From contig NZ_JACJVQ010000023.1 of the NCBI RefSeq assembly GCF_014212135.1, positions 1 through 64,000 on the forward strand: a DNA stretch of 64,000 nt, given 5' to 3'. The position numbers and the translations under genes were made by a program. Source of the DNA: Cohnella thailandensis (lineage in GTDB: Bacteria > Bacillota > Bacilli > Paenibacillales > Paenibacillaceae). A model generated the notes under the pieces. The model was not told the origin of the DNA and did no database searches. It worked only from the letters and a program-made list of their open reading frames with translations. The stretch's first letter is position 1, and each line of letters opens with the position of its first letter. Below are positions 7,760 to 16,472 of the stretch, piece by piece.

Positions 7760-9286
7760 ATGATTCAACTTCCTCAGCTGCCGCAATCCTATTGGACCGC
7801 GTCTGCCGACATCCCCGAATTTCCCCGAACGGAAGGCGATATGTCTGCGGACGTGGTCATCGTCGGCGCGGGAATCACGGGTATAACCGCGGGTTACCTG
7901 CTCGCTCAAGAAGGACGCAGCGTCATCTTGCTGGAAGCGGGCCGAGTCCTCCACGGCACCACCGGCCATACGACGGCCAAGATTACCGCCCAACACGGCG
8001 TCATTTACGACGAATTGATCGGCCATTTCGGCGAAGATAAAGCCCGGCTGTATTACGAAGCGAACCGGAATGCCCTGCAATTCATCAAACAAACGGTGGA
8101 GTCGGAGAAGATCGGGTGCGATTTCTCCGTTCAGGACGCCATAATCTATGCGGAATCGGAGCAAACGGCAAGCCAATTGGAGAAGGAACGGCAGGCGTAT
8201 GCCAAGCTTGGAATCGCGGGCGAGATAAGAGGGAGCATCGGGCTGCCGGTCCCGATCAAGTCCGCGTTGGCGATGACCGATCAGGCTCAATTCCACCCGC
8301 TCTCCTATTTAACGGCATTAATAACTAGAGCGGTACAACGGGGCGCCCAAGTATTCGAGAAGACGACGGTCGTTAAAGTCGAAGAAGGGGAGAACCCCGT
8401 CGTCGTAACGGAAGAAGGGCACCGTATCCAAGGACGGCATGTCATTTCCGCTTCCCATTTTCCCTTTATGGATTGGAAAGGCTTCTACTTCGCGCGAATG
8501 CATGCGGAAAGATCGTATGTGCTCGGCGTCAAGACCGGGCAGCCTTATCCGGGCGGTATGTACATCAACGTCGACAAGCCGAAGCGGTCGGTCCGGTTGG
8601 CGCTGGACTGGCCGGAGCCTTTGATCCTGATCGGGGGAGACGGACACAAAGCCGGGCAGAGCACCTGCACGATCAACCATTACGAGGCTCTGCAGGCGTT
8701 CGCCGAAACCCATTTCGACGTCAAGGAGATCGCTTATCGGTGGTCTACGCAGGATCTCGTTACTTTGGACAAGGTTCCGTATGTCGGAAGGGTGACTCAA
8801 GAAACCGATAACGTTCTGGTGGCGACAGGTTATCGCAAGTGGGGCATGACGAACGGGACCGCCGCCGCCCATATGCTGAAGAACCTTGTCCTGGGAATCG
8901 ACGATCCTTACCTTGCCATATACGAACCATCCCGGTTCCATGCCGATCCGGATATCCGAACCTTCGTCACGAACAATCTGGACGTCGCCAAGAACCTGAT
9001 TGCCGGCAAAACGGAAATGGTACACCGTTCCCCGAGCGAAGTCGGAGCCAACGAAGGCTCCGTGGTCCGGGTGAACGGCAAACGGGCCGGCGCTTACCGC
9101 GATCCCGACGGCGCTCTTCACCTGGTGGACACCACTTGCACCCATATGGGATGCGAGACGGTCTGGAACGATGGGGACCGTACCTGGGATTGTCCTTGCC
9201 ACGGCTCTCGTTTTTCTTATACGGGCGATGTGATCGAAGGCCCGGCGAAGAAACCGTTGAAGCGGCTGGAGTCGGAGGCCCAATAA
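7760..9286 (+). CDS. FAD-dependent oxidoreductase with C-terminal Rieske domain
   Basis: A 508-residue DadA/DAO-type flavoprotein. The N-terminal FAD-binding motif is VVIVGAGITGITAGYLLAQEG near residues 29-49. The oxidoreductase domain runs to about 390. The last 90 residues are a Rieske [2Fe-2S] domain with ligands CTHMGC and CPCHGS. This fusion occurs in many Firmicutes; substrates are generally unassigned, and the Rieske centre presumably passes electrons to or from the flavin. The start at 7760 has AAAGGGG at good spacing. An in-frame ATG at 7754 is too close to that site. It has its own terminator. Confidence 0.88.
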   Translation: MIQLPQLPQSYWTASADIPEFPRTEGDMSADVVIVGAGITGITAGYLLAQEGRSVILLEAGRVLHGTTGHTTAKITAQHGVIYDELIGHFGEDKARLYYEANRNALQFIKQTVESEKIGCDFSVQDAIIYAESEQTASQLEKERQAYAKLGIAGEIRGSIGLPVPIKSALAMTDQAQFHPLSYLTALITRAVQRGAQVFEKTTVVKVEEGENPVVVTEEGHRIQGRHVISASHFPFMDWKGFYFARMHAERSYVLGVKTGQPYPGGMYINVDKPKRSVRLALDWPEPLILIGGDGHKAGQSTCTINHYEALQAFAETHFDVKEIAYRWSTQDLVTLDKVPYVGRVTQETDNVLVATGYRKWGMTNGTAAAHMLKNLVLGIDDPYLAIYEPSRFHADPDIRTFVTNNLDVAKNLIAGKTEMVHRSPSEVGANEGSVVRVNGKRAGAYRDPDGALHLVDTTCTHMGCETVWNDGDRTWDCPCHGSRFSYTGDVIEGPAKKPLKRLESEAQ

Positions 9287-9293
9287 TCTCGAG

Positions 9294-9325
9294 AACAGCC
9301 GCGCGCGCCGCGGCTGTTTTCTTTT
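9294..9325 (+). terminator. Intrinsic terminator
   Basis: AACAGCCGCG (9294-9303) pairs with CGCGGCTGTT (9309-9318), followed by TTCTTTT. Confidence 0.85.
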
Positions 9326-9401
9326 GCGGTTTTTCTAGTATAGTAAACGATGAAGAGATTGGTTTCGCGAAAGGAGACCGACAACCAAAGGAGAGCTTCC
9401 A

Positions 9402-11201
9402 TTGTCGAACTTCAAGGCTTATTATTCATTTGTCAAACCGTATTGGCACCTAGTTCTGGCCACCGTATTGATCGGAATCGTCAAGTTCGCCATTCCGCTG
9501 ACCTTGCCCCTGCTGCTGAAGTATGTAGTGGACGAGGTGTTGCTCGGCGAACAAGCGGATGCGGAGAGGATCAGGAGCCTATTGACCGTTATCGGCGCGG
9601 CGTCCGTTCTGTTTATCGTGGTTCGCTACCCGATCGAGTATTACCGCCAGTACTTCGCGCAGCTTATAACGTCCAGAACGCTGTTCGATATCCGCAATCG
9701 GCTGTACGATCATGCCCAGCGCCTGTCGCTCCGCTATTACCAGAACCATAAGACCGGCGAGATTATCTCGCGGATGATGAACGACGTCGAGCAGACGAAG
9801 GGACTCGTGGAGACGGGGATGATGAATATATGGCTGGACGTCATCACGTTATCCATCGCTATAGGCATAATGAGCTACATGGATTCTTCCTTGACTCTCG
9901 TGTCGATCGCCATTCTCCCGTTCTATGCCATTGCCGTAAAGCTTCTCTATAAGAAATTAAGGATGTTAACGAAATCCCGATCCCAATCTCTCGCGGAGAT
10001 GCAAGGTTATTTGCATGAACGGATTAACGGGATTCCCGTCATCAAGAGCTTTACGCTCGAGCAGAACGAGCTGCGCCAATTCGGGAAGAAGAACGAGCAA
10101 TTCCTGAAGCGAGCCCTGGCCCATACGCGCTGGAACGCGCTGACCAACGGAATCATCAACACGCTTACCGACATCGCTCCGCTTCTGGTCATCGCCTACG
10201 GCGGCTATCAGGTTATCCAGGGTCATCTGACCGTCGGCGGTTTTGTCGCTTTCTTCGGCTACTTGGAACGGCTTTACAATCCGCTGAGGCGCATCGTCAA
10301 CTCCTCGACGGAATTGACGCAAGCGAGCGCGTCGCTCGAGAGGGTTCTCGAGTTCATGCAGGAGCCGTACGACGTGACGGACGCTCCCGGCGCGAAGCCG
10401 ATGCGAGAGATCGAAGGCGACGTTCGCTTCGAGAACGTATGGTTTAAGTACGCGGAAGACTCCGACTGGATCCTGAAGGGAATTCAGCTGCATATTCGCC
10501 CGGGAGAGACCGTGGCGTTGGTGGGCATGAGCGGAGGGGGCAAATCCTCGATCGTCAGCCTGATTCCCCGACTTTACGACATCCAGTCCGGCTCCGTCGC
10601 GATCGACGGCCAGGACATCCGCCAGGTCACGCTCCAGAGCCTTCGCAGCCAGATCGGAGTCGTGCTGCAGGACAACATTCTGTTCAGCGGAACGATCCGG
10701 GAGAACATCCTGTTCGGAAGGCCCGGAGCGAAGGATGAGGAGGTGCTCCAAGCCGCCAGGGCCGCCAATGCCCACGATTTTATCCTCGATCTGCCGCAAG
10801 GCTACGAGACGCAAATCGGCGAGCGGGGCGTCAAGCTGTCCGGAGGCCAGAAGCAGCGTATCGCCATCGCGCGCGTCTTCTTGAAGAACCCGAAGCTGAT
10901 CATCCTGGACGAGGCGACCTCCGCGCTGGACCTCGAGTCCGAGCATCTGGTGCAGGATTCGCTGGAGAGGCTCGCCCGCGACCGCACGACCATCGTGATC
11001 GCGCACCGGTTGTCAACGATCACGCATGCGGATAAAATCATCCTTATCGAACACGGTCAGATCAAAGAAGAAGGAACTCATCGAGAGCTCATGGAAGTAG
11101 GCGGATCTTATGCCCGCTTGTTCAATATCCAGACGATTGGAGAGGGAGGAACCCGGCATGCAAACGATAAGACGAATGATGGAGCACCTGTATTGGGCTG
11201 A
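9402..11201 (+). CDS. ABC exporter, fused permease and ATPase
   Basis: A 599-residue half-transporter of the MsbA/BmrA type, expected to work as a homodimer. Residues 1-310 hold six membrane segments. The ATPase domain has Walker A GMSGGGKSS, the Q-loop, the signature LSGGQKQR, Walker B LIILDEATSALD and a His switch in VIAHRLSTI. Such proteins export drugs, lipids or peptides. Start is TTG at 9402, with AAAGGAGAG upstream. The C-terminus overlaps the DinB-like gene by 44 bp. Confidence 0.92.
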   Translation: MSNFKAYYSFVKPYWHLVLATVLIGIVKFAIPLTLPLLLKYVVDEVLLGEQADAERIRSLLTVIGAASVLFIVVRYPIEYYRQYFAQLITSRTLFDIRNRLYDHAQRLSLRYYQNHKTGEIISRMMNDVEQTKGLVETGMMNIWLDVITLSIAIGIMSYMDSSLTLVSIAILPFYAIAVKLLYKKLRMLTKSRSQSLAEMQGYLHERINGIPVIKSFTLEQNELRQFGKKNEQFLKRALAHTRWNALTNGIINTLTDIAPLLVIAYGGYQVIQGHLTVGGFVAFFGYLERLYNPLRRIVNSSTELTQASASLERVLEFMQEPYDVTDAPGAKPMREIEGDVRFENVWFKYAEDSDWILKGIQLHIRPGETVALVGMSGGGKSSIVSLIPRLYDIQSGSVAIDGQDIRQVTLQSLRSQIGVVLQDNILFSGTIRENILFGRPGAKDEEVLQAARAANAHDFILDLPQGYETQIGERGVKLSGGQKQRIAIARVFLKNPKLIILDEATSALDLESEHLVQDSLERLARDRTTIVIAHRLSTITHADKIILIEHGQIKEEGTHRELMEVGGSYARLFNIQTIGEGGTRHANDKTNDGAPVLG

Positions 11202-11613
11202 CCGGCGGATCATGGAGGCGCTGGACGAGAACGGAACCAAGGACAAGGATATTCTTAAGCTCGTCCGGCACGTCGCCGTCGCGGAGCAAGTATGGCTGTC
11301 CCGTCTGGAGGGAAAAGGCAGCTCGCAATATGCGTTATGGGAAGAGGAAGACGACGTCGGGACGCTGAAAACGATGTTCGAGGAGAATGAACGGCGGTAT
11401 CGAAACTACATCGATCGGCTTGAGGAGAACAGGCTGGACGATATCGTCGAATACGCGAACCAGAGCGGCGTCCCTTTCCGGACGTCCGTCCGAGACATTC
11501 TGTCGCAGGTTCTCCTGCACGGCCAATACCACCGTGGCCAGATCAACCGCGCGCTTCGGCAGGATTCGGCGGAGCCCGTCCAAGTCGATTTTATTACGTT
11601 TGCCCGGCTTTAA
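11158..11613 (+). CDS. DinB-like four-helix-bundle protein
   Basis: A 151-residue protein of the DinB/YfiT-like metalloenzyme superfamily. Three His residues fit the metal triad: one early in the first helix (MEHLYWADR), one in LVRHVAVAEQVW, and the LLHGQYHRGQI motif near the end. Members are often thiol-dependent transferases or are damage-inducible; the role here is unknown. The start at 11158 follows GGAGGGAGGAA. A longer reading frame from 11110 would lie further inside the ABC gene. It ends at a strong terminator. Confidence 0.85.
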   Translation: MQTIRRMMEHLYWADRRIMEALDENGTKDKDILKLVRHVAVAEQVWLSRLEGKGSSQYALWEEEDDVGTLKTMFEENERRYRNYIDRLEENRLDDIVEYANQSGVPFRTSVRDILSQVLLHGQYHRGQINRALRQDSAEPVQVDFITFARL

Positions 11614-11638
11614 TACATTAATCCTAATACAGAGAAGT

Positions 11639-11661
11639 CCTCGCCCAGCGAGGGCTTTTTT
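11639..11661 (+). terminator. Intrinsic terminator after the ABC-DinB pair
   Basis: CCTCGC (11639-11644) pairs with GCGAGG (11648-11653), followed by GC and six T. Confidence 0.88.
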
Positions 11662-11764
11662 GTTTGGGTTGCGTCTGGGAGAGATTTGGGAGTGCGGTCG
11701 GCTAGAGTCGGAAGAAGAGCGGAGAGACGCTGTCGAGAGGAGAAAAAGGACATTGCAATCGATA

Positions 11765-12826
11765 ATGAACCAAGACACGAACGGTAAGGGAAGGATCGTT
11801 CTAGGGAATACAGGTTTGCCGGATGGAGGCTGGGAGCGAGTCAAACGTCATTGGACGCGGCCCGCGGGAGAGCCTTGGTTGATCGGCGACTTGTACCCCG
11901 CGTTAGCTCGTCGTTTCGTGCGGAGCGTAACGATCGAACACCCGGAATCCTTCGACGAGGCGACCGGCAGGAGCGGAGTACTGTACCTGGCTAATCATCA
12001 GAATTTGCTGGAATCGCTGTTCTTCACGACGGTCATGTCCGCGATAACCGATAGACGAATCGGCACGATGATCAAAATCTGGATTCGGGACCATTGGATC
12101 GGACGTATGCTTGAGGGCGCGACCCGCTACCCCGAATTCGCGCCGGGCACCCTTTTTCCTTACCAACTGTTTTATTTCAACGATGCCGAGCCGCGCTCGA
12201 TCTTCCGCTTGCTGTACGACATGAGGAACTTTATGCTGCTCGGCGGCAGCTGCATGGTGCACGTTGAAGGTACCCGGGCTTTCTCGAGCAAGCATCGCGT
12301 GACCAAGATCAGCGACAGCGTCATTCGTCTGGCGGCGGATGCCGGCGTTCCGATCATTCCCGTGCGCTTCTCCGGAGGACTTCCGGCGGAAGAGGTCGAG
12401 CGCAAGCCGATCTATCCTTATCGGCTGGTCGCGCAGGATATCCATGTGGGCCAAGCCATCGAGCCGGGCGCCCTAGCCGATTTGCCCATGAAGGACCGCA
12501 AGCAATACGTTCTCGACGCCATCAACGGAACGGGACCGGACCCGGATACCGAACGTTTGAACCAGGTCGATCCCGAATTCGAACGGGCGGTTCAATCCTG
12601 GTCGGAGGAAGCCGGTTGCCCGGAGGAGTTCGCCGTGCTCTATCAGGCGCTGCGAGGACTTGCTGCCGACGAACGCAGCAAGGATACCCAAGACCTCTTG
12701 AACGGGCGAGGAACGTCGGAATGGCCCGACACGCCCAAGGGGCAATGGATGGACGAATGGGCCGGACGATTGCTCGGCGAGCAAGGCAGTCAATTACTAT
12801 CGATAGGAAGAGGACAAGGACGATGA
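11765..12826 (+). CDS. PlsC-like acyltransferase
   Basis: A 353-residue protein with lysophospholipid acyltransferase motifs: LANHQNLLES (the H-x4-D/E catalytic box, with Glu rather than Asp) and VHVEGTRAF (the acceptor-phosphate box). Glycerolipid acyltransferases of this fold transfer acyl chains to lysophosphatidate at the membrane. This one is longer than a minimal PlsC, has an extra C-terminal region of about 100 residues, and may use another acceptor. The start is uncertain: ATG 11765 has a distant AGGAG, and TTG 11753 is closer. The stop overlaps the next start (ATGA). Confidence 0.8.
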   Translation: MNQDTNGKGRIVLGNTGLPDGGWERVKRHWTRPAGEPWLIGDLYPALARRFVRSVTIEHPESFDEATGRSGVLYLANHQNLLESLFFTTVMSAITDRRIGTMIKIWIRDHWIGRMLEGATRYPEFAPGTLFPYQLFYFNDAEPRSIFRLLYDMRNFMLLGGSCMVHVEGTRAFSSKHRVTKISDSVIRLAADAGVPIIPVRFSGGLPAEEVERKPIYPYRLVAQDIHVGQAIEPGALADLPMKDRKQYVLDAINGTGPDPDTERLNQVDPEFERAVQSWSEEAGCPEEFAVLYQALRGLAADERSKDTQDLLNGRGTSEWPDTPKGQWMDEWAGRLLGEQGSQLLSIGRGQGR

Positions 12827-13527
12827 CAAACGGGAAAGCGATTTTGTTCGACTTCGGCGATACGCTAGTCTCTCACCTGGGCTCCAAATCGGGCATGTTC
12901 CGCTGGATCTGCGACCAAGCCGACGTGCCGCTTCCGGGCGATCCGGAGATCGTCCGGGCTGCGGCGGCAGCCGGCTGGCGAGAAGGGATGAAGCGGGTCA
13001 ATCCGGCGGACTGGAAGGATTTAAGCTGGCGGGAGCACGTGTTTCGCGCAGGCTTGACGGAAGCGGGCATCAAGGAAGAGCTGGAAGGTTATATCGGGAA
13101 GTTGATGCGAATCAAGCTTCCGCGGCCGACGAACGCGGTCGGACCGAACGTCTATCGGCTGCTGGGCGAGCTGCGTGATCGGGGCTACAAGCTTGGAATC
13201 GTCAGCAATTATTACGGCAATCTGGCGGAAGCGCTGGAGCAGACGAAGCTTGCGCCGCTGTTCGATTCCGCCATCGATTCGGACGTCGTCGGATTGGAGA
13301 AGCCGGACCCGCGGATCTTCCGGTTGTGCTGCGACGAACTGGAGGTTGAACCCGCGGAAGCCGTCTACGTCGGCGACATGCCGCCTTACGACGTGGACGG
13401 CGCCATTCGCGCGGGTCTTCTTCCCATTCTTCTGGATCCATGCGGCATATGGAAGGAAGCGGGCGATTACGCGCATATCCCGAACATCCGTTCCTTGGAT
13501 GAATTGGCGGACATTTTTCTCGAGTAG
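12823..13527 (+). CDS. HAD family hydrolase
   Basis: A 234-residue haloacid-dehalogenase-like phosphatase. Motif I is LFDFGDTLV (residues 6-14), motif II is IVSNYYG, the Lys of LEKPDPRIF is motif III, and YVGDMPPYDVDGA is motif IV. A helical cap lies between motifs I and II. The fold hydrolyses small phosphorylated metabolites; the substrate is not evident. It overlaps the acyltransferase stop by 4 bp, so the two are translated together. Confidence 0.87.
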   Translation: MTNGKAILFDFGDTLVSHLGSKSGMFRWICDQADVPLPGDPEIVRAAAAAGWREGMKRVNPADWKDLSWREHVFRAGLTEAGIKEELEGYIGKLMRIKLPRPTNAVGPNVYRLLGELRDRGYKLGIVSNYYGNLAEALEQTKLAPLFDSAIDSDVVGLEKPDPRIFRLCCDELEVEPAEAVYVGDMPPYDVDGAIRAGLLPILLDPCGIWKEAGDYAHIPNIRSLDELADIFLE

Positions 13528-13538
13528 ATTACGTTGCT

Positions 13539-14675
13539 CTAGAAGCGATCCGATATTCTGCTGGCTCGGCGTTGCTCAATGACTCTTTTCATCATGGCTC
13601 CCGCGCGGTCCCACGAATAGCGCTCCATATCCCGGCGTCCTTGCCTTCCTTTCTTAACGCACAACTCCGGATGGCGATACGCATGAAGAAGCTGGCTTTT
13701 TAAGCTTGCCAGATCCGCCTCCGCCCAAAGCTGTTCTCTACCGGAGAATAAGGATCGGAACCTTCGCGCGATGGCGTGGCGGCTGTTCATGCCGGTCCGG
13801 GGATTCTGCAGCTTATAACGGACGAGAAAGGAATTGCCCTCGTTTAAGAAGTCCATTTGTCCGCCCCAGCCGGTCGCAATGACGGGAATTCCGCTGGATA
13901 GTGCCTCCATGAAGGGCAATCCCACCCCTTCGCCTCTAGTCGGAAGGACAAAGGCATTGGCGAGAGCGTAGAGGCCGGCAAGCTGCACCGAATTCAAACG
14001 CTTCGCGATGACGAATATGGGAGCGGTTTGTTTGCGGATGCCGAGCCGTTTCTTATAGCTTGCGATTCGGTTCCGAATCCAACGTCCGGACTCGCGCGGA
14101 GAGTACCCGTTCGTCTTGATTATGAGCAGGACTTTATCGGATGCGGAGAATTGCTCCCAATAAGCCCTTAGCAAGGCTTCGGGGTTCTTGCGATGCTGGA
14201 AGCCGAATACCGAGAGAAAGACGAATCGTCCTTTGGCGCGCGCCAAGGGATATTTCGGGTTCCCGGGTTTAAACTTCGTCCGGTGAACCCCGTGCGGAAC
14301 CCGATAGATAGGAATGCTGACGCCGCTTTGCCTTAAGGCGATTCGGTTAAACTCGGTCGGTACGCATACGGAGTCGAATTTATTGATTTTGGGAACCCAG
14401 CGACGCGGGACTCGGGTCGTCTCCCAGACCGTATTCAGTATAATACGGTCATACCGTTTCCGATCCTTTACCAGTGTCCACTTTCTGGGCAGTTGATGAT
14501 AAATCAACACCTTACGTGCATGGAGTCGGCGTCTTCGTTTATTTTTATTAAGTCCGCGACCGACCTTGACGGCTATTCCTTGCCTGCGAAGAGCGGCCAC
14601 GTATTCTCTGCTTGCGATCCCCAGCCCGGAGGCACGCTTGACGGGGCCTCTCCATACAACCAATAGCTTGCTCAT
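13539..14675 (-). CDS. GT4-family glycosyltransferase
   Basis: A 378-residue retaining glycosyltransferase of the GT-B fold. The N-terminal acceptor half begins KLLVVWRGPVKRASGLG. The C-terminal half has the donor-site motif GEGVGLPFMEALSSGIPVIA, with the two glutamates of the E-x7-E element. The rather basic N-terminal half would suit a membrane- or polymer-associated role. ATG at 14675 is chosen over the longer frame from 14747, because AAAGGCG lies just before it. The gene converges on the HAD hydrolase with only 11 bp between stops. Sugar and acceptor are unknown. Confidence 0.85.
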   Translation of the reverse strand: MSKLLVVWRGPVKRASGLGIASREYVAALRRQGIAVKVGRGLNKNKRRRRLHARKVLIYHQLPRKWTLVKDRKRYDRIILNTVWETTRVPRRWVPKINKFDSVCVPTEFNRIALRQSGVSIPIYRVPHGVHRTKFKPGNPKYPLARAKGRFVFLSVFGFQHRKNPEALLRAYWEQFSASDKVLLIIKTNGYSPRESGRWIRNRIASYKKRLGIRKQTAPIFVIAKRLNSVQLAGLYALANAFVLPTRGEGVGLPFMEALSSGIPVIATGWGGQMDFLNEGNSFLVRYKLQNPRTGMNSRHAIARRFRSLFSGREQLWAEADLASLKSQLLHAYRHPELCVKKGRQGRRDMERYSWDRAGAMMKRVIEQRRASRISDRF

Positions 14676-14881
14676 ATCACCGCGCCTTTCTGCGAATGCT
14701 CCCTTTAATCGATAGTTCAAAGTACATTCGCGTTCCCGTTTCGGCAACGGGCAAACAACCAGAAGGCGGAAGGAATTTCGCTTAAAGCGACATTATGCTT
14801 CCGAATGTTTAATATTCGGCCAAGCCGGTGACAATAGCGCGGTGCCTGTCGGTTACGCGACATTGCCATCGCGATTGATTG

Positions 14882-14916
14882 TTGTTCACCGATCTGTAAC
14901 GATCTAAACTACAGAT
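14882..14916 (+). promoter_or_regulatory. Promoter with overlapping inverted repeat before the dehydrogenase
   Basis: TTGTTC (14882-14887) and TAAACT (14905-14910) are separated by 17 bp. The inverted repeat ATCTGTA-N11-TACAGAT (14892-14916) spans the spacer and the -10. It could be the operator of the TetR regulator encoded after the dehydrogenase. The rest of the 300-bp interval back to 14676 shows no other feature. Confidence 0.5.
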
Positions 14917-14976
14917 GGGACCCCAATGATGAAACCCGGTTTCAAAATATCTCATCATAGAAAGAAGCGAACATAC

Positions 14977-15732
14977 ATGGCAAAAACAGCGATCATTACC
15001 GGCGCCGCAGGCGGCATCGGCAAAGAGCTTGCACGTCGCCTGGCGGAACGCAACTTGAATCTGGTGCTTGTGGACCTGAACGAAGAGGCCGTTAAAGCGG
15101 TTATCGCGGAGCTCGGTCTGAACGATTCCAACTCCTTGGCGGTTGCGGCGGACGTCTCCAAGGAAGAAGACGTTCAAAACTACGTGAACAAAGCGGTGGA
15201 AAAGTTCGGTTCGATCGACTACTTCGCGAATAACGCCGGCATCGAAGGCCCGCTTGGCAACGTGGAAGACCTGAGCATCAAGGCGCTCGACCTCGTTTAC
15301 AACGTGAACGTCCGCGGCGTATTCCTTGGCCTGCAATATGTCGTTCCGGTGATGAAGAAGCAAAAATCCGGAGCCATTCTGAATACTTCTTCTCTGGCCG
15401 GTCTGATGGGAGCTCCGGGCATGTCTCCTTACGTCATGTCCAAGCATGCGGTCATCGGCATTACCCGTTCCGTCGCGAACGAGCTGGCGCCGCTTGGCAT
15501 CCGCGTCAACGCGGTCTTGCCGGGTACGATCAACACCCGCATGATGCGTCAAATCGAGAAGAATTCCGGCAATGCCGAGGATTACAAGAAATTGAACGAA
15601 GCGGCTACGCCGATGGGCCGATACGGCGAGCCGCAAGAGGTTGCGGCCGTGATGAACTTCCTTCTGTCCGACGAAGCCTCGTTCGTTACCTCTTCGCTCT
15701 ACACCGTCGACGGGGGCATGGTCGCGCAATAA
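14977..15732 (+). CDS. Short-chain dehydrogenase/reductase
   Basis: A 251-residue classical SDR. The cofactor motif is TGAAGGIGKEL (residues 8-18), then NNAGIEG, catalytic Ser in NTSSLAG and YVMSK. VLVDL at the end of the second strand points to NAD preference. These enzymes oxidise or reduce alcohol/carbonyl groups; the substrate is unknown. The chosen start lacks a strong ribosome binding site. A TetR regulator follows on the same strand, and an inverted repeat overlaps the promoter, so the pair may be a small regulated unit. Confidence 0.9.
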   Translation: MAKTAIITGAAGGIGKELARRLAERNLNLVLVDLNEEAVKAVIAELGLNDSNSLAVAADVSKEEDVQNYVNKAVEKFGSIDYFANNAGIEGPLGNVEDLSIKALDLVYNVNVRGVFLGLQYVVPVMKKQKSGAILNTSSLAGLMGAPGMSPYVMSKHAVIGITRSVANELAPLGIRVNAVLPGTINTRMMRQIEKNSGNAEDYKKLNEAATPMGRYGEPQEVAAVMNFLLSDEASFVTSSLYTVDGGMVAQ

Positions 15733-15753
15733 ATCGTCGGATAGAATCAGCCC

Positions 15754-15796
15754 AAAGCGCAGCCGCTCTCTAGCCATAGAGAGGGCTGCGCTTTTT
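15754..15796 (+). terminator. Long intrinsic terminator
   Basis: AAAGCGCAGCC (15754-15764) pairs with GGCTGCGCTTT (15784-15794), and CTCTC/GAGAG pairs inside it. A short T run follows. Confidence 0.87.
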
Positions 15797-15803
15797 GTCG
15801 GAC

Positions 15804-15833
15804 TTGAACGAGTATTCCATTGTTGCCTATAAT
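15804..15833 (+). promoter_or_regulatory. Promoter for the TetR regulator gene
   Basis: TTGAAC (15804-15809), an 18-bp spacer and TATAAT (15828-15833), 45 bp before the start codon. Confidence 0.6.
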
Positions 15834-15878
15834 TAAGGTCTGGACAACGACGAATCCCAGCTTAGGAGTTAACGGACC

Positions 15879-16472
15879 ATGGATGACGCGAGCGACAGAA
15901 GGATCAACCGGACGCGGTCGGCTTTGAAAAGCGCCTTGGTGGAGCTCATTCTCGAGAAGGGCTACGGCTCCATTACCATCATGGATATCGCGAATCGGGC
16001 CGACTATAATCGCGGAACCTTCTATAAGCATTATTTGGACAAAGACGATTTATTGGCAGCCATTAAGCATGAGATTCTTCGGGAGCTGTCCGACGCGCTG
16101 CTGGCCCCGTACGAGGGATTGGATCGCGTGGACGCCGATAAGATATTCCCTTCCACGCTAAGGCTGCTGCAGCACATCGAGCTGCATAAAGACCAATTCG
16201 TCGCCATGATTTCCGCCAATAAAGATTTTTATTACGATATTTACAACATGCTGCACAATTCCATGATGAACGATATGCACATCGTCATCAAGGAAACGAA
16301 GGAACAAATCGATTACGAAATCATGCTCAGCTACCGAATGTCCGCTTTCGTCGGCGTTATCATGTACTGGGTAGAGACGGGCTTCAAATATTCGGCGAAT
16401 TACATGGCGGAGCAAGTGTTGATTCAGGTGAATCGAAGCTTGGATTATATCGAGTTCAACAATCCCGGTTAA
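15879..16472 (+). CDS. TetR family transcriptional regulator
   Basis: A 197-residue regulator. The helix-turn-helix covers about residues 10-56 (ALVELILEKGYGSITIMDIA, then RGTFYKHYLDKDDLL). The C-terminal ligand domain is of the type seen in dihydroxyacetone-kinase-operon-like TetR proteins (TetR_C_7). Its own promoter separates it from the upstream dehydrogenase. The stop overlaps the convergent DJ-1 gene by 4 bp. A plausible target is the dehydrogenase promoter at 14882-14916, inferred from position only. Confidence 0.9.
   Translation: MDDASDRRINRTRSALKSALVELILEKGYGSITIMDIANRADYNRGTFYKHYLDKDDLLAAIKHEILRELSDALLAPYEGLDRVDADKIFPSTLRLLQHIELHKDQFVAMISANKDFYYDIYNMLHNSMMNDMHIVIKETKEQIDYEIMLSYRMSAFVGVIMYWVETGFKYSANYMAEQVLIQVNRSLDYIEFNNPG

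Noticed and set aside
8318-9283. A 321-codon minus-strand frame opposite the FAD-Rieske gene
   Set aside because: Composition is Arg/His-rich with no motif, and the plus strand has unambiguous FAD and Rieske motifs.
9966-11006. A 346-codon minus-strand frame opposite the ABC exporter
   Set aside because: It runs opposite the full ATPase motifs and has no ribosome binding site.
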